Positions 35,682 to 45,072 are shown, numbered from the stretch's first letter. The stretch is 64,000 nt of DNA from Alphaproteobacteria bacterium (GCA_025350465.1 JANXXU010000015.1:62001-126000); one strand, 5' to 3'. Made by a program: numbers and translations. Notes: a model not told the origin generated them from the letters alone.

Positions 35682-36755
35682 TTGTCGACCGTCGCTGCCA
35701 AAGACTATTGGGGTTTCTTCGCCGGCGAGGCGAAGCGTGGCCACTCGCCGCTTTACGAGCGTTTAGCGCTCGGCATTCGCGAAACTCCCGAGCTGCAAGT
35801 TCTTGCGGCGCGTGCCAAAAAGGGCCAGCCGCCTGCGAATATTCTATTCGGCGCCGTCCATTACCTGCTGCTCGGCGGGCAAGACCATAAGTTGGCAGAT
35901 CATTATCCGAGCGTGCGGCCGAATGCGCGCCCCGACGGCGACGCCTTTCCGTTGTTCAAAGAGTTTTGCGGGGCGTTCGAGCGCGATTTGCTGGCGCTGA
36001 TCGAAACGCGCGTGACCAACACGAACGAGGTTGCGCGCTCGTCGATGCTCTATCCTGCGTTCGATTTCGTCGCCCGCGAGACGGGCGAGGCGCTTCACCT
36101 CATCGAAATCGGGCCCAGCGCCGGATTTAATTTGAATTGGGACCGCTATCGCTACTCGTTCCTGCGCGGCGCCAAAGCTGTCATCGAGAGAGGTCCGCGC
36201 GATTCCAGGCTCCATCTTTCGCCGGAGCTGCGTGGCGATCGTGTGCCGCCGCTCGCCGAGCAGTTTCCCATCGTTGCCAATCGCATCGGCTTGGAGCTCA
36301 ACCCAGTCGATCTATCCAAGCTCGAGGATCGCCTGTGGCTCAAAGCACTAACGTGGCCCGAGCACGCGCCGCGCTTTGCCAGGCTTGACGGCGCGATTGC
36401 GGAGGCTATGGCGCATCCTCAGCGCATTTGGGCGGGCGATGCTCTCGAGCTGCTGCCGGTCGCGATTGTGCGCGAGCTGCCGCCGACGGGCATCGCGGTC
36501 GTCTATCACAGCCACGTCACCTATCAGTTCAGTGTCGCGATGCGATCGCAGCTGAATGAAACCCTCTCGACGCTTGCGCGCAAACGGCCGATCTATCGCG
36601 TCTCCGTTGAATGGAACGGTGAATTTTCCCCGTCCAAGATCAATGAAGGCAACTACCCAATCAACATAAGGCTCTACGACGGCCAAAACGAACCGGTCAA
36701 ACGTACGATCGCGTTTGCCGACCCTCATGGCGGCTGGCTCGAATGGCGAGGCTGA
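35682..36755 (+). CDS. DUF2332 family protein
   Basis: A 357-residue protein of the DUF2332 family, function unknown. Features are FFAGEAKRGHSPLYERLALGI near the start, the Gly motif LIEIGPSAGFNLNWDRYRY, which resembles an S-adenosylmethionine-type loop, and VVYHSHVTYQF. The start is TTG at 35682 with AAGGAAG seven bases upstream, since no ATG begins the conserved domain. It follows the ABC1 kinase gene by 12 bases and is probably cotranscribed. A methyltransferase-like fold is only inference. Confidence 0.85.
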   Translation: MSTVAAKDYWGFFAGEAKRGHSPLYERLALGIRETPELQVLAARAKKGQPPANILFGAVHYLLLGGQDHKLADHYPSVRPNARPDGDAFPLFKEFCGAFERDLLALIETRVTNTNEVARSSMLYPAFDFVARETGEALHLIEIGPSAGFNLNWDRYRYSFLRGAKAVIERGPRDSRLHLSPELRGDRVPPLAEQFPIVANRIGLELNPVDLSKLEDRLWLKALTWPEHAPRFARLDGAIAEAMAHPQRIWAGDALELLPVAIVRELPPTGIAVVYHSHVTYQFSVAMRSQLNETLSTLARKRPIYRVSVEWNGEFSPSKINEGNYPINIRLYDGQNEPVKRTIAFADPHGGWLEWRG

Positions 36756-36912
36756 GCCTCAGCCACGATCCGACGCCGTTCCAGCTGCATAAGAAATAGT
36801 CACGAGGCATAAGATGAGTGCGGCGATGCCAACAATAGGTCTCGTTTCGGCTGTCATTGCTTCACCCTCTCGTGCTTGTTTATGGTTCGGCTTGCAGCGC
36901 AGCACACCCCAA

Positions 36913-37365
36913 ATGACCGACGACCTCCTGGAAGAACATGCCCCGGATATTCCCGGCGGCTTCGAACGAATGAATTGGTGGCAAGGGTTCGGCCGGCAGA
37001 TCGGGCCGCTCTACGAGCGCATCAATTCGGACAAGACCTATACGCGTGCGTTCCTGGTTTGCGAGCATCACACGAACGGCATGAGAAATTGCCACGGTGG
37101 GATGCTAATGGCGTTCGCCGATATGGCACTCGGCCATGCGATCACGTTGGAGACGAACCGGTTCTGGGTGACGGTCCGCATGGTCACGGACTTTCTCGAG
37201 GCAGCGCAGATCGGCGAGTGGGTCGAGGGCAGCGGAGCCATCACCGGTCGCGATCACGATTTCTACACAGTCTCCGGCCGCATCTGGACCGGCGAGCGGA
37301 CGCTGATGACGGCAACGGGCGTTTTCAAGGCGCTTGGCCAGCGTCCGCTCAAGCGCAAAGCATGA
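36913..37365 (+). CDS. PaaI-type hotdog thioesterase
   Basis: A 150-residue hotdog-fold protein of the PaaI/YbgC-like acyl-CoA thioesterase superfamily. The active-site region NCHGGMLMAFADMALGHA carries the HGG motif of PaaI enzymes, and later strands read VTVRMVTDFLEAAQIGEWVEGSG. The start at 36913 (MTDDLLEEH) is chosen because the longer frame from 36814 has no family similarity. It is followed by the alpha/beta hydrolase gene, 13 bases away. The substrate acyl-CoA is unknown. Confidence 0.87.
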   Translation: MTDDLLEEHAPDIPGGFERMNWWQGFGRQIGPLYERINSDKTYTRAFLVCEHHTNGMRNCHGGMLMAFADMALGHAITLETNRFWVTVRMVTDFLEAAQIGEWVEGSGAITGRDHDFYTVSGRIWTGERTLMTATGVFKALGQRPLKRKA

Positions 37366-37378
37366 CGGTGCAGGCTCG

Positions 37379-38320
37379 ATGAACGAAATCGCACCGAAGG
37401 AAGGGCCGCTCGTCCATTATCACGGCGCGCGCGTCGCCGGGCCCGATTGGTTCGACCGCGCCATCGCGACGGCGGCTGAGAGCGGGTGGGTGACCGTCGA
37501 GGGCACGCCAATCCACTATCTGCGCTGGGGCGCGCGCGAAAAGCCGGGACTGATCCTGGTCCACGGCAACGGTGCACACGCGTATTGGTGGAGCTTTATC
37601 GCCCCGTTCCTCGCGCGCGAATACAACGTCGCGGCAATGGACCTGTCCGGCATGGGCGATTCCGGTCGACGGCCGAATTATACGATGGAGCATTTTGCGC
37701 GCGAGCAGCTTGCGGTCGCCGAACACGCCGGCATGTTCGACAATCCGGAGCCGCCGATCATCGTGGGCCACAGCTTCGGCGGTTTCGTCACGATCTTGAC
37801 CGGCGCGCTTTACGGGGAGCGCTTGGCTGGAACAGTGATCGTGGATTCCCCCGTCAACCCACCCGACCGGCCACACGGTCCACCGCATCGCGAAATTCGC
37901 CCGCATCGCGTCTATCCGACACTGACGGACGCGTTGGCGCGCTTTCGCTTGGCGCCGGAGCAGCCGTGCGAAAACGACTACATCGTCGACTTCATCGCGC
38001 GCCGCTCGCTCAAGGAGGTCGAAGGCGGCTGGACGTGGAAGTTCGATCCGTCGATCTGGACGCGCTTCTCGATCGGCGACACGGCCGAGCGCTTGCGGTC
38101 GACAAAGTGCCGCATCGCCATCTTTCGCGGTGAGGGCTCGGTGCTGATGCCGGCGGAGGTCGGCGAGTACATGTTCAACCTGCTCGGCCGTGCGGCACCG
38201 GTCGTCGAGATACCGCAGGCGCGCCATCACGTCATGCTCGACCAGCCGCTGGCATTCGTTGCCGCGCTGCGCGCCCTATTGGCGGATTGGAATCATTCGA
38301 TGCCTACGCGTCGCGTGTGA
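37379..38320 (+). CDS. Alpha/beta hydrolase
   Basis: A 313-residue alpha/beta hydrolase. The oxyanion-hole motif is ILVHGNGAHAYWW, the nucleophile elbow GHSFGG (Ser), and the catalytic His is in ARHHVMLDQP. The acid is probably the Asp or Glu near IFRGEGSVL. It looks like an epoxide-hydrolase/haloperoxidase-type or esterase enzyme; the substrate is unknown. The start at 37379 gives MNEIAPKEGP. It lies 13 bases after the thioesterase gene, so the two may act on related acyl substrates. Confidence 0.88.
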   Translation: MNEIAPKEGPLVHYHGARVAGPDWFDRAIATAAESGWVTVEGTPIHYLRWGAREKPGLILVHGNGAHAYWWSFIAPFLAREYNVAAMDLSGMGDSGRRPNYTMEHFAREQLAVAEHAGMFDNPEPPIIVGHSFGGFVTILTGALYGERLAGTVIVDSPVNPPDRPHGPPHREIRPHRVYPTLTDALARFRLAPEQPCENDYIVDFIARRSLKEVEGGWTWKFDPSIWTRFSIGDTAERLRSTKCRIAIFRGEGSVLMPAEVGEYMFNLLGRAAPVVEIPQARHHVMLDQPLAFVAALRALLADWNHSMPTRRV

Positions 38321-38468
38321 TCCCTCGCCGCAGCGCCGCTATCTCCGAGAATCTCCGGCCAATCGGCGCACGCCGTGCGCAAGTTTAACGTGCTGTACCC
38401 ATTGCCGAGCGGGTTCGGACGGGTATAGTCCGCTCCCAGTCAATTTGCCGGAATTCGAGGGATTCGAT

Positions 38469-38618
38469 ATGGCCAGTGCCAAGCAGCAGCCCTATGTCCG
38501 AGGCAAGCAGGACATTCGTGAAAATCAGAAGACGTTCCAATTTTTTTGGGATGCGACCGCTGGGAGCATCGGCGTGATCCTGCTCACTCTCCTTATCCTC
38601 GCCTATTTTTTCACCTGA
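38469..38618 (+). CDS. aa3-type cytochrome c oxidase subunit IV
   Basis: A 49-residue single-span membrane protein: MASAKQQPYVRGKQDIRENQ then a helix GSIGVILLTLLILAYFF. It matches the bacterial aa3 oxidase subunit IV pattern (small N-terminal loop, TFQFFWDAT, one helix). The start at 38469 follows a GGGATTCG region. In alphaproteobacteria this gene is usually found next to the transhydrogenase genes, as here. The main oxidase subunits are not in the window. Confidence 0.9.
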   Translation: MASAKQQPYVRGKQDIRENQKTFQFFWDATAGSIGVILLTLLILAYFFT

Positions 38619-38672
38619 TCGCGTCGCCTGGCTGGGCGGCGGTTTATTCGCCCAAGCAAGTACAGGACTCTC

Positions 38673-39803
38673 ATGAGAATTGCCGTTCTGAGGGAGCGCC
38701 GCCCGAACGAAGCGCGCGTCGCTGCAACGCCTGAATCCGTGAAGAAATTCAAAGCTCTCGGCGCGGAGATTGCGGTCGAGGCGGGCGCGGGTGCCGCCTC
38801 GTATTTCGCTGACAGCGATTACGCAGCAGCGGGTGCGACGATCGCGATTGACGCCGCGGCAACGCTCGACGGCGCCGAGGTCGTTCTCAAAGTGCAGCGG
38901 CCGCTCGACGACGAACTCAATGCTATGAAACAAGGCACGATGCTCGCCGCCATGCTCGCGCCTTACGCCGACCGCGAGGCGGTCAAATCCTATGCCGGCA
39001 AAGGCGTGAATGCCTTCGCGATGGAATTCATGCCGCGTATCACGCGCGCGCAATCGATGGACGTTTTGTCGTCGCAGTCGAATCTTGCGGGCTACAAGGC
39101 CGTCATCGACGCAGCCGCCACCTACGGCCGCGCCTTTCCGATGATGATGACGGCGGCCGGCACAATTGCGCCGGCGCGTGTTTTCATCATGGGTGTCGGT
39201 GTTGCGGGCCTGCAGGCGATTGCGACAGCGAAACGACTCGGCGCCATCGTCTCGGCGACCGACGTGCGCGCGGCGACGAAAGAGCAAGTGCAATCGCTTG
39301 GCGGCACCTTCGTCATGGTCGAGGACGAGGAGTCCAAGGCGTCAGAAACCAAGGCCGGCTATGCCAAAGAGATGAGCGACGCCTACAAAAAGAAGCAAGC
39401 GGCGCTGATCGCGGAAACGATCAAGAAGCAAGACATCGTCATCACGACGGCGCTGATCCCTGGGCGGCCGGCGCCGATGCTTGTCACCGAAGAGATGGTG
39501 CGCTCGATGAAGCCGGGCTCGATCATCGTGGATTTGGCGACCGAGCAGGGTGGAAATTGTCCTTTGTCGAAACCTGGCCAAACTGTCGAGGTCAACGGCG
39601 TCAAGATCATCGGTACGGTCAATTTGGCCGGCCGCCTTGCCGCTGACGCGTCATCGCTCTACGCGCGCAATCTGTTCAATTTCCTCTCGCCGTTGATCGA
39701 CAAGACGACGAAGGCGCTCAAGATCGATTGGAACGACGAGATCATCAAAGGCACGTGCCTGACGCGCGACGGCGAAATCGTGCACCCGGCGCTGAAAGGG
39801 TAG
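38673..39803 (+). CDS. pntAA: NAD(P) transhydrogenase subunit alpha part 1 (domain I)
   Basis: The NAD(H)-binding domain I of the proton-translocating transhydrogenase, 376 residues, soluble. It begins [20 protein letters not shown]. It contains the NAD-binding Rossmann region [22 protein letters not shown] followed by the dimer and mobile loops ([18 protein letters not shown]). The enzyme uses the proton gradient to reduce NADP+ with NADH. It is split into three subunits as in Rhodospirillum. First gene of the pnt operon; pntAB starts 5 bases after its stop. Confidence 0.95.
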   Translation: MRIAVLRERRPNEARVAATPESVKKFKALGAEIAVEAGAGAASYFADSDYAAAGATIAIDAAATLDGAEVVLKVQRPLDDELNAMKQGTMLAAMLAPYADREAVKSYAGKGVNAFAMEFMPRITRAQSMDVLSSQSNLAGYKAVIDAAATYGRAFPMMMTAAGTIAPARVFIMGVGVAGLQAIATAKRLGAIVSATDVRAATKEQVQSLGGTFVMVEDEESKASETKAGYAKEMSDAYKKKQAALIAETIKKQDIVITTALIPGRPAPMLVTEEMVRSMKPGSIIVDLATEQGGNCPLSKPGQTVEVNGVKIIGTVNLAGRLAADASSLYARNLFNFLSPLIDKTTKALKIDWNDEIIKGTCLTRDGEIVHPALKG

Positions 39804-39808
39804 AAAGA

Positions 39809-40120
39809 ATGGAAGCGGCGATCGACCCCTTTATCTTCCGCCTGTCGATTTTCGTACTGGCGATTTTCGTCGGCTATTACGTGGTGTGGAGCGTCACGCC
39901 TGCCTTGCACACGCCGCTGATGTCGGTGACCAACGCCATCTCGTCCGTCATCGTCGTCGGAGCGTTGCTCGCTGTCTCCGTCCATGCCTTCAGCGAAGGG
40001 AGCTGGACGGCGAAACTCTTCGGATTCCTCGCGGTGATCCTGGCGAGCGTGAATATTTTCGGCGGCTTCCTGGTGACCCAGCGCATGCTCGCCATGTATC
40101 GCAAGAAAGAAAAGAAATAG
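39809..40120 (+). CDS. pntAB: NAD(P) transhydrogenase subunit alpha part 2
   Basis: The membrane part of the alpha subunit, 103 residues with three to four helices ([63 protein letters not shown]). The C-terminal [19 protein letters not shown] is conserved in the family. The start at 39809 overlaps no gene and lies 5 bases after pntAA. It helps form the proton channel with PntB. Confidence 0.93.
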   Translation: MEAAIDPFIFRLSIFVLAIFVGYYVVWSVTPALHTPLMSVTNAISSVIVVGALLAVSVHAFSEGSWTAKLFGFLAVILASVNIFGGFLVTQRMLAMYRKKEKK

Positions 40121-40132
40121 GGGAGTGGAAAA

Positions 40133-40423
40133 ATGCCTGCAGAACTTACACCGCAAGTGCTGACGATCTATCTCTTGATCGGCGCGGGCGTCGTCTCGCT
40201 GCTGATGGCGATTCTGAACGTCGGCAACGTCATGCGAGCGGCCGGTCTGATTTGTCTTGCTGTCGCCATCGCGACCGTGGCGCTTATCGTGCAAGGCCAG
40301 GAGAACCGTATTCTGGTCTATATCGCGGGTTTTGCGCTCTTGGGCGCGATCTCGCTCATCGGTGGTTTTTTCGGCGGTACCGAGGGCAAGGCCGTGGGCC
40401 GCGACGCCGGCGAGCATCATTAG
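40133..40423 (+). CDS. Small three-helix membrane protein inside the pnt operon
   Basis: A 96-residue protein I do not recognise as a PntA or PntB part. Three hydrophobic segments are seen at about residues 9-29, 33-53 and 59-81, followed by a polar tail GTEGKAVGRDAGEHH. It lies 12 bases after pntAB, and pntB follows 21 bases later, so it is within the operon. Both flanking subunits look full length, so it is not a split fragment. It may be an accessory or assembly protein of the transhydrogenase. Function is unknown. Confidence 0.75.
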   Translation: MPAELTPQVLTIYLLIGAGVVSLLMAILNVGNVMRAAGLICLAVAIATVALIVQGQENRILVYIAGFALLGAISLIGGFFGGTEGKAVGRDAGEHH

Positions 40424-40444
40424 CAACGGATCGACCTTCAGCTC

Positions 40445-41848
40445 ATGACCGCCAATCTCGCCGCATTGCTCTACCTGGTTGCCGGCGTCCTCTTCATCAT
40501 GGCGCTGCGCGGCTTGTCGAGCCCGGTTACCTCGCGGCGCGGCAACCGGTTCGGCATGATCGGCATGGCGATCGCCGTCGCGACGACGTTGTGGCTAGCG
40601 GCGCCCGGCGACGCACTGACTATCGGGCTGATCGTCGGCGGCATTGCGATCGGCGGCACGATCGGGGCTGTGATCGCGAGACGTATCGCAATGACGGCGA
40701 TGCCGCAGCTTGTTGCCGCATTTCACAGCCTCGTCGGTTTGGCGGCGGTCTACGTCGCGGCGGGCGCGCTCTATGCGCCGGGGGCCTTTGGTATCGGCGC
40801 ACCCGGCGCGATCCGCATGCAGAGCCTGATCGAAATGTCGCTCGGCGTTGCCATCGGCGCAGTGACGTTTTCGGGCTCGATCATCGCTTGGGCGAAATTG
40901 CAAGGCGTGATGTCGGGCGCGCCGATTATTCTGCCTGGACGTCATGTGCTGAACATCGCCGTTGCCGTCGGCATCGTCGCACTCATCGTTCTCCTGGTGA
41001 TGAGCGGCGGCGGGGCGACATGGGCATTCTGGGCGGTCGCAGCGCTGGCGATGCTAATCGGAATCACGCTGATCATTCCGATCGGCGGCGCCGACATGCC
41101 GGTCGTGATCTCGATGCTCAATTCCTATTCGGGGTGGGCGGCCGCCGGCATCGGCTTCACGCTCGAGAACACGGCGCTGATCATCACCGGCGCGCTCGTC
41201 GGCTCGTCGGGTGCGATCCTTTCCTACATCATGTGCAAGGGGATGAATCGCTCGTTCATCTCGGTGATTTTGGGCGGCTTTGGCGGTGAGGTCGCAGCTG
41301 TGGCCGGGGCAACCGAAACACGTCCGGTCAAGCTAGGGTCGGCCGACGACGCCGCTTTCATCATGAAAAACGCGTCGTCCGTCATCGTCGTGCCCGGCTA
41401 CGGCATGGCGGTCGCGCAAGCCCAGCACGCGTTGCGCGAAATGGCGGATCGGCTGAAGAAGGAAGGCGTCAAAGTCTCCTACGCCATTCACCCGGTGGCA
41501 GGCCGGATGCCGGGCCACATGAACGTTCTGTTGGCAGAGGCGAACGTGCCCTACGACGAGGTGTTCGAGCTAGACGATATCAACAGCCAATTCGCGACAG
41601 CCGACGTCGCCTATGTGATCGGTGCCAACGACGTGACCAATCCGGCCGCCAAAACGGACCCGAAATCGCCGATTTACGGTATGCCGATCCTCGACGTCGA
41701 AAAGGCCAAGACGGTGCTTTTCGTCAAGCGCGGGATGGGTTCGGGTTATGCGGGCGTCGAGAACGAGCTATTCTTTCGCGACAACACGATGATGCTCTTT
41801 GGCGACGCCAAGAAAATGACCGAAGAGATCGTCAAGGCGCTTGGCTAG
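40445..41848 (+). CDS. pntB: NAD(P) transhydrogenase subunit beta
   Basis: A 467-residue subunit: the N-terminal membrane domain II (about eight to nine helices, residues 1-270) and the C-terminal NADP(H)-binding domain III. Domain III shows VIVVPGYGMAVAQAQHALRE, YAIHPVAGRMPGHMNVLLAEA, VIGANDVTNPAAKTDPKSPIYGM and the end stretch RGMGSGYAGVENELF. These are signatures of NADP binding. With pntAA and pntAB it forms the energy-linked transhydrogenase. Confidence 0.96.
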   Translation: MTANLAALLYLVAGVLFIMALRGLSSPVTSRRGNRFGMIGMAIAVATTLWLAAPGDALTIGLIVGGIAIGGTIGAVIARRIAMTAMPQLVAAFHSLVGLAAVYVAAGALYAPGAFGIGAPGAIRMQSLIEMSLGVAIGAVTFSGSIIAWAKLQGVMSGAPIILPGRHVLNIAVAVGIVALIVLLVMSGGGATWAFWAVAALAMLIGITLIIPIGGADMPVVISMLNSYSGWAAAGIGFTLENTALIITGALVGSSGAILSYIMCKGMNRSFISVILGGFGGEVAAVAGATETRPVKLGSADDAAFIMKNASSVIVVPGYGMAVAQAQHALREMADRLKKEGVKVSYAIHPVAGRMPGHMNVLLAEANVPYDEVFELDDINSQFATADVAYVIGANDVTNPAAKTDPKSPIYGMPILDVEKAKTVLFVKRGMGSGYAGVENELFFRDNTMMLFGDAKKMTEEIVKALG

Positions 41849-41859
41849 GGGATATATCA

Positions 41860-42354
41860 ATGAGATTTTCCATCGTCAGAGCAGTCGCGATTTCTTCAGT
41901 GCTGGCGCTTGCGGCGTGCAATCCGTTTCCGTCAGCGCCGCAGTCCGCAGGCGGCAACGTCGATACCGGTGAAGTGCGCTCGGCGGTCGAGGCCTATGCC
42001 GCTAAATTCAATGCGCACGATGCGGCTGGAGCCGCGGCGCTCTATGCCGACGATCCTGCCTTCCACTGGGTGGAGGGCGGACGTTTGGACTACGCGACGC
42101 GTGAGGCGGCCGTTAAGGGGCTCGCCGATTTTCTCACGGGCTTTCCCGAGTCGCGTCTCGAATTTCACAACATTAGGGTTGATGCCGTCGGAGACGGGAC
42201 CGCCGTCGCTACCGTCGATTTTCGCCAGACCGTCGCCGCGAACGGCCAAACAGCGCTCGCCTTTGAGGGCATCATGACGCTGACTATGGTCAAGCGTGAT
42301 GGTAACTGGAAAGTCATCGTGGGACACAGCAGCACCGGACAACTGCCCCGTTAG
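41860..42354 (+). CDS. NTF2-like lipoprotein (SnoaL/DUF4440 type)
   Basis: A 164-residue envelope protein. The signal ends at lipobox LALAACNPF (Cys about residue 20). The mature region is an NTF2-like fold: VRSAVEAYAAKFNAHDAAGAAALYADDP, then MTLTMVKRDGNWKVIVGHSS, typical of SnoaL/calcium-kinase-association-domain proteins. It starts 11 bases after pntB and may be cotranscribed, although it has no evident link to transhydrogenation. Ligand unknown. Confidence 0.82.
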   Translation: MRFSIVRAVAISSVLALAACNPFPSAPQSAGGNVDTGEVRSAVEAYAAKFNAHDAAGAAALYADDPAFHWVEGGRLDYATREAAVKGLADFLTGFPESRLEFHNIRVDAVGDGTAVATVDFRQTVAANGQTALAFEGIMTLTMVKRDGNWKVIVGHSSTGQLPR

Positions 42355-42410
42355 CCTTCAAAATATGGTGTTGATCTTGCATCTCGCATGGGGGTGTTGT
42401 TCGTGGGGCG

Positions 42411-43340
42411 ATGGGGGACGCGGTACTCCAACTTGATGGCGTAACCAAGCGGTACGGCGATTTTCTCGCCGTCGATCGCGTGAGCCTGACTGCGCCGCGC
42501 GGCAAGATTTTGGGCCTATTGGGCCCGAACGGCGCGGGCAAGACCTCCACTCTGCGCATGATCCTCGGCATCACGCCGCCCGACAGCGGTACGATCGCGG
42601 TGTTCGGCAAGCTGCCCGGCCGCGCGGTGCAACGGCGTGTCGGCTACCTGCCGGAAGAGCGCGGTCTCTACAAGCGGATGCGCACGCGCGACACCATCGT
42701 CTATTTCGCGATGCTGAAGGGCATGGGCCGAGGGCGGGCGAGGCAGCGCGCCGATGCGCTCCTTACCGAACTCGGCCTTGCCGATGTCGGCGACCGGCGC
42801 ATCGAGGCCTTGTCCAAAGGCATGGCGCAAAAAGTTCAGCTGATGACGGCGATTGCGCATGAGCCCGAGCTGCTGATTCTCGACGAACCGTTCTCCGGCC
42901 TCGATCCCATCAACCAAAACGAGCTTGAAGCTGCCATCCGCCGGCTCGCAAAGGGCGGCACAACGATCCTGTTTTCGACGCACACGATGAGCCATGCCGA
43001 GCGGCTGTGCGACCGCTTCGTGATTTTGGTCAAAGGTCACAAGGCATTCGACGGCACGCTCGACGATGCACGCGCGGCCATTCCACGAACCGTGAAGCTC
43101 GAGGCGGACGGCGATCTCAGTTTCCTCGGTGCCATCAAAGGCGTTGCGGGAGTGACGCCGCCAGCGGAAGGTTCGCATCATTGGGAGGTTACGCTGGCGC
43201 GCGGCGCGGAGCCCCAGGTCGTGCTTGCCGCCTGCTTCGAACGCGGCGTCAAACTCACGCGGTTCGACTCCTCACCGCCGACGCTGCATGAGGTCTTCGT
43301 CTCGCTCGCCGGCGGCAACGACGAGGGGACCGAGCCATGA
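42411..43340 (+). CDS. ABC exporter ATP-binding protein (NatA-like)
   Basis: A 309-residue ABC ATPase of the ABC-2 exporter type. Walker A is LGPNGAGKTS, the signature is EALSKGMAQKVQLM (a variant LSKGMAQK in place of LSGGQ, common in NatA-like proteins), Walker B is LLILDEPFSGLDP and the H-loop His is in ILFSTHTMSH. A C-terminal DUF4162-like extension runs from about residue 225. It overlaps the permease gene by four bases, so they form one unit. The exported substrate is unknown. Confidence 0.92.
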   Translation: MGDAVLQLDGVTKRYGDFLAVDRVSLTAPRGKILGLLGPNGAGKTSTLRMILGITPPDSGTIAVFGKLPGRAVQRRVGYLPEERGLYKRMRTRDTIVYFAMLKGMGRGRARQRADALLTELGLADVGDRRIEALSKGMAQKVQLMTAIAHEPELLILDEPFSGLDPINQNELEAAIRRLAKGGTTILFSTHTMSHAERLCDRFVILVKGHKAFDGTLDDARAAIPRTVKLEADGDLSFLGAIKGVAGVTPPAEGSHHWEVTLARGAEPQVVLAACFERGVKLTRFDSSPPTLHEVFVSLAGGNDEGTEP

Positions 43341-44884
43341 GGGCGATGTTGCTGATCGCGTGGCGCGGATTTGTGCAACAGGCGACGTCGCGGGCGTTTC
43401 TGATCGGACTCCTGCTGATGCCGCTCTACATGCTGATCGGCGGCTATGCGCCGCAAGTTTCGCAGCTCTCCAGCCAGCAGTCGGCATTCCAGTCGGTCCG
43501 GCGCCATTTCGCCGTCATAGATAAGACAGGGACCTTTATCCCGCCGATCGACGCGGCATTGGCGCGCGATGACGCAAAACGCGGATTGAAAGCGCTGGTC
43601 GACTACGCCGAAAAGAACGTCGACAAGGAAAAGCTCAGCGCCGCGAATGCGCCTCTCGCTGCGCTCGTCATCGACGGCGATCCCGACAGCCCGCGCGACG
43701 TCGCGGCGTTTCAAGTTATGGGCGGAAGCAGCGGCGCCTTCGCTGCGCTGCAACCATATCTCAGACCCGGGGCCGACGTCTTCGATGCGCCGAGGGCGCG
43801 CTTTGTCCGTGTCGAACTGCCCGTCGAATTGGCCGCGGCGCCTGATCCTGTCGCAGCGGCGCGTCCCTATCTTGTCGGCGACTTGTCGATGCAAGGGCCG
43901 TCAGGTGGATTGGTCAAACTGTGGGCCATCCTCGTCTTGCCCGCCGATTTTGCCTCCGGCAAAGCTGCCGCGACCTACGTTGCCGATGATGTCGTTCGAA
44001 CCGGACTTCGCGACTTTCTGAAGGAAGCGTTGAGCGAGGAACTCAAGAAACGGCGCGCCCAGTCGCTTGGTTTATCGGAGGACGCGTCTATCGACGCGAT
44101 GAGCGCTTCGGCGGCGATTACGACGGTCGATCCCGACGAAGAGACCAAGATGACGGCGCCATTTCAGCAATTCGCGATGGTCGGGCCGATGCTGGTCTAT
44201 CTGATGCTGTTCCTCGCCGTCTTTATGACCGCGAATATGGTCGTGACGTCGATGGTCGAAGAGAAGAGCAATCGCGTCGCCGAGCTGCTGCTGTCGTGTG
44301 TGCGTGCGGAAACGTTGATGGCAGGCAAGCTTGTGGCCGGTCTATTCCTTGCCTTCTTGCTGGTCGCGGTTTGGATGATCAGCGCGTCGGCGAGTGCGGC
44401 GTGGCTTTACCCAAGCTCGACGAGCGTGGTTGCGGATTTCTTCGCCAGCATCACGTCGGGCACGCAGCCGATCATGATGCTGGTCTTTTTCTCCCTCGCT
44501 TATCTGACTGTTGCGTCGTTCTACCTCGCGGCGGGGAGCGCCGCGACGTCGGTCAGCGACGCTCAGGCGATCGTTGCGCCGGCGACGTTGCTTACGCTTC
44601 CCGTGTTCTTGGTGCCGGTTGCGATCGCGTTCGATCCGAACGGATTCTTGGCGCGCGTCGCTTCATTCGTGCCGATCGTTTCTCCGTTTGTGATGATGCT
44701 GCGCTCGATGAGTGCGCCGCCGCCGGTCGACGTCTTGATCGCATTCGGCGTAAGTTTCGTCACGCTGATCTTCATGATCCGGCTGGTCGGGCGCGTGTTC
44801 CGCGCCAACCTGCTCAAACCGGATAGCACGCCATCATTCATCGCCTTCATCCGCGACTTCTTCGGGCGAAGGCGCGCGGCGTGA
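43337..44884 (+). CDS. ABC-2 type permease (NatB-like)
   Basis: A 515-residue permease partner of the preceding ATPase. One helix lies at the N-terminus (about 14-33), followed by a large extracytoplasmic domain (about 35-260), then a five- to six-helix ABC-2 domain (residues about 275-495). The VTSMVEEKSNRVAELLLSCVRAETLMAGKL loop is the hallmark of NatB/YhaP-type permeases. It overlaps the ATPase gene (ATGA-type) and is itself overlapped by a truncated acetyltransferase frame (GTGA). Confidence 0.9.
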   Translation: MRAMLLIAWRGFVQQATSRAFLIGLLLMPLYMLIGGYAPQVSQLSSQQSAFQSVRRHFAVIDKTGTFIPPIDAALARDDAKRGLKALVDYAEKNVDKEKLSAANAPLAALVIDGDPDSPRDVAAFQVMGGSSGAFAALQPYLRPGADVFDAPRARFVRVELPVELAAAPDPVAAARPYLVGDLSMQGPSGGLVKLWAILVLPADFASGKAAATYVADDVVRTGLRDFLKEALSEELKKRRAQSLGLSEDASIDAMSASAAITTVDPDEETKMTAPFQQFAMVGPMLVYLMLFLAVFMTANMVVTSMVEEKSNRVAELLLSCVRAETLMAGKLVAGLFLAFLLVAVWMISASASAAWLYPSSTSVVADFFASITSGTQPIMMLVFFSLAYLTVASFYLAAGSAATSVSDAQAIVAPATLLTLPVFLVPVAIAFDPNGFLARVASFVPIVSPFVMMLRSMSAPPPVDVLIAFGVSFVTLIFMIRLVGRVFRANLLKPDSTPSFIAFIRDFFGRRRAA

Positions 44885-45003
44885 ATTCGTTCCACATTCG
44901 GGAAGGCCGGTTGCCGAAAGACGGGGCGATCGCACGCTCGTTCATCATGGATCTGCAGATATTCGAGCGCGCCCTCGAGCCCGGCCGATGGCTCGATCCC
45001 TGA
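44881..45003 (+). pseudogene. Truncated GNAT acetyltransferase
   Basis: A 40-codon frame starting GTG within the permease stop (GTGA overlap). Its translation FHIREGRLPKDGAIARSF then IMDLQIFERALEPGRWLD matches the N-terminal strand-helix of GNAT acetyltransferases that begin with HIREG and have a FERALEP-type helix. A stop at 45001-45003 ends it, with no homologous continuation. Either the gene lost its remaining hundred or so codons by deletion or this is a tiny coupled peptide. It probably was a third gene of the ABC operon. Confidence 0.6.
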
Positions 45004-45012
45004 GAATGCGAA

Positions 45013-45039
45013 GGCCGCGATCCTCGGGAGGACGCGGCC
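45013..45039. terminator. GC-rich hairpin between ABC operon and rpsU
   Basis: A near-perfect stem: GGCCGCG at 45013-45019 pairs with CGCGGCC at 45033-45039, extended by TCCT/AGGA around loop CGGG. It sits between converging transcripts and could stop both. There is no strong T-run on either side, so it is at best a bidirectional or Rho-assisted terminator. Confidence 0.4.
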
Positions 45040-45072
45040 ATTCGATAATACCTTAGCTCACGCGGGGCGGGA

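Noticed and set aside
38634-38653. GGGCG/CGCCC hairpin between cytochrome oxidase subunit IV and pntAA
   Set aside because: The stem is short with a ten-base loop and no T-run, so a terminator call is not supported.
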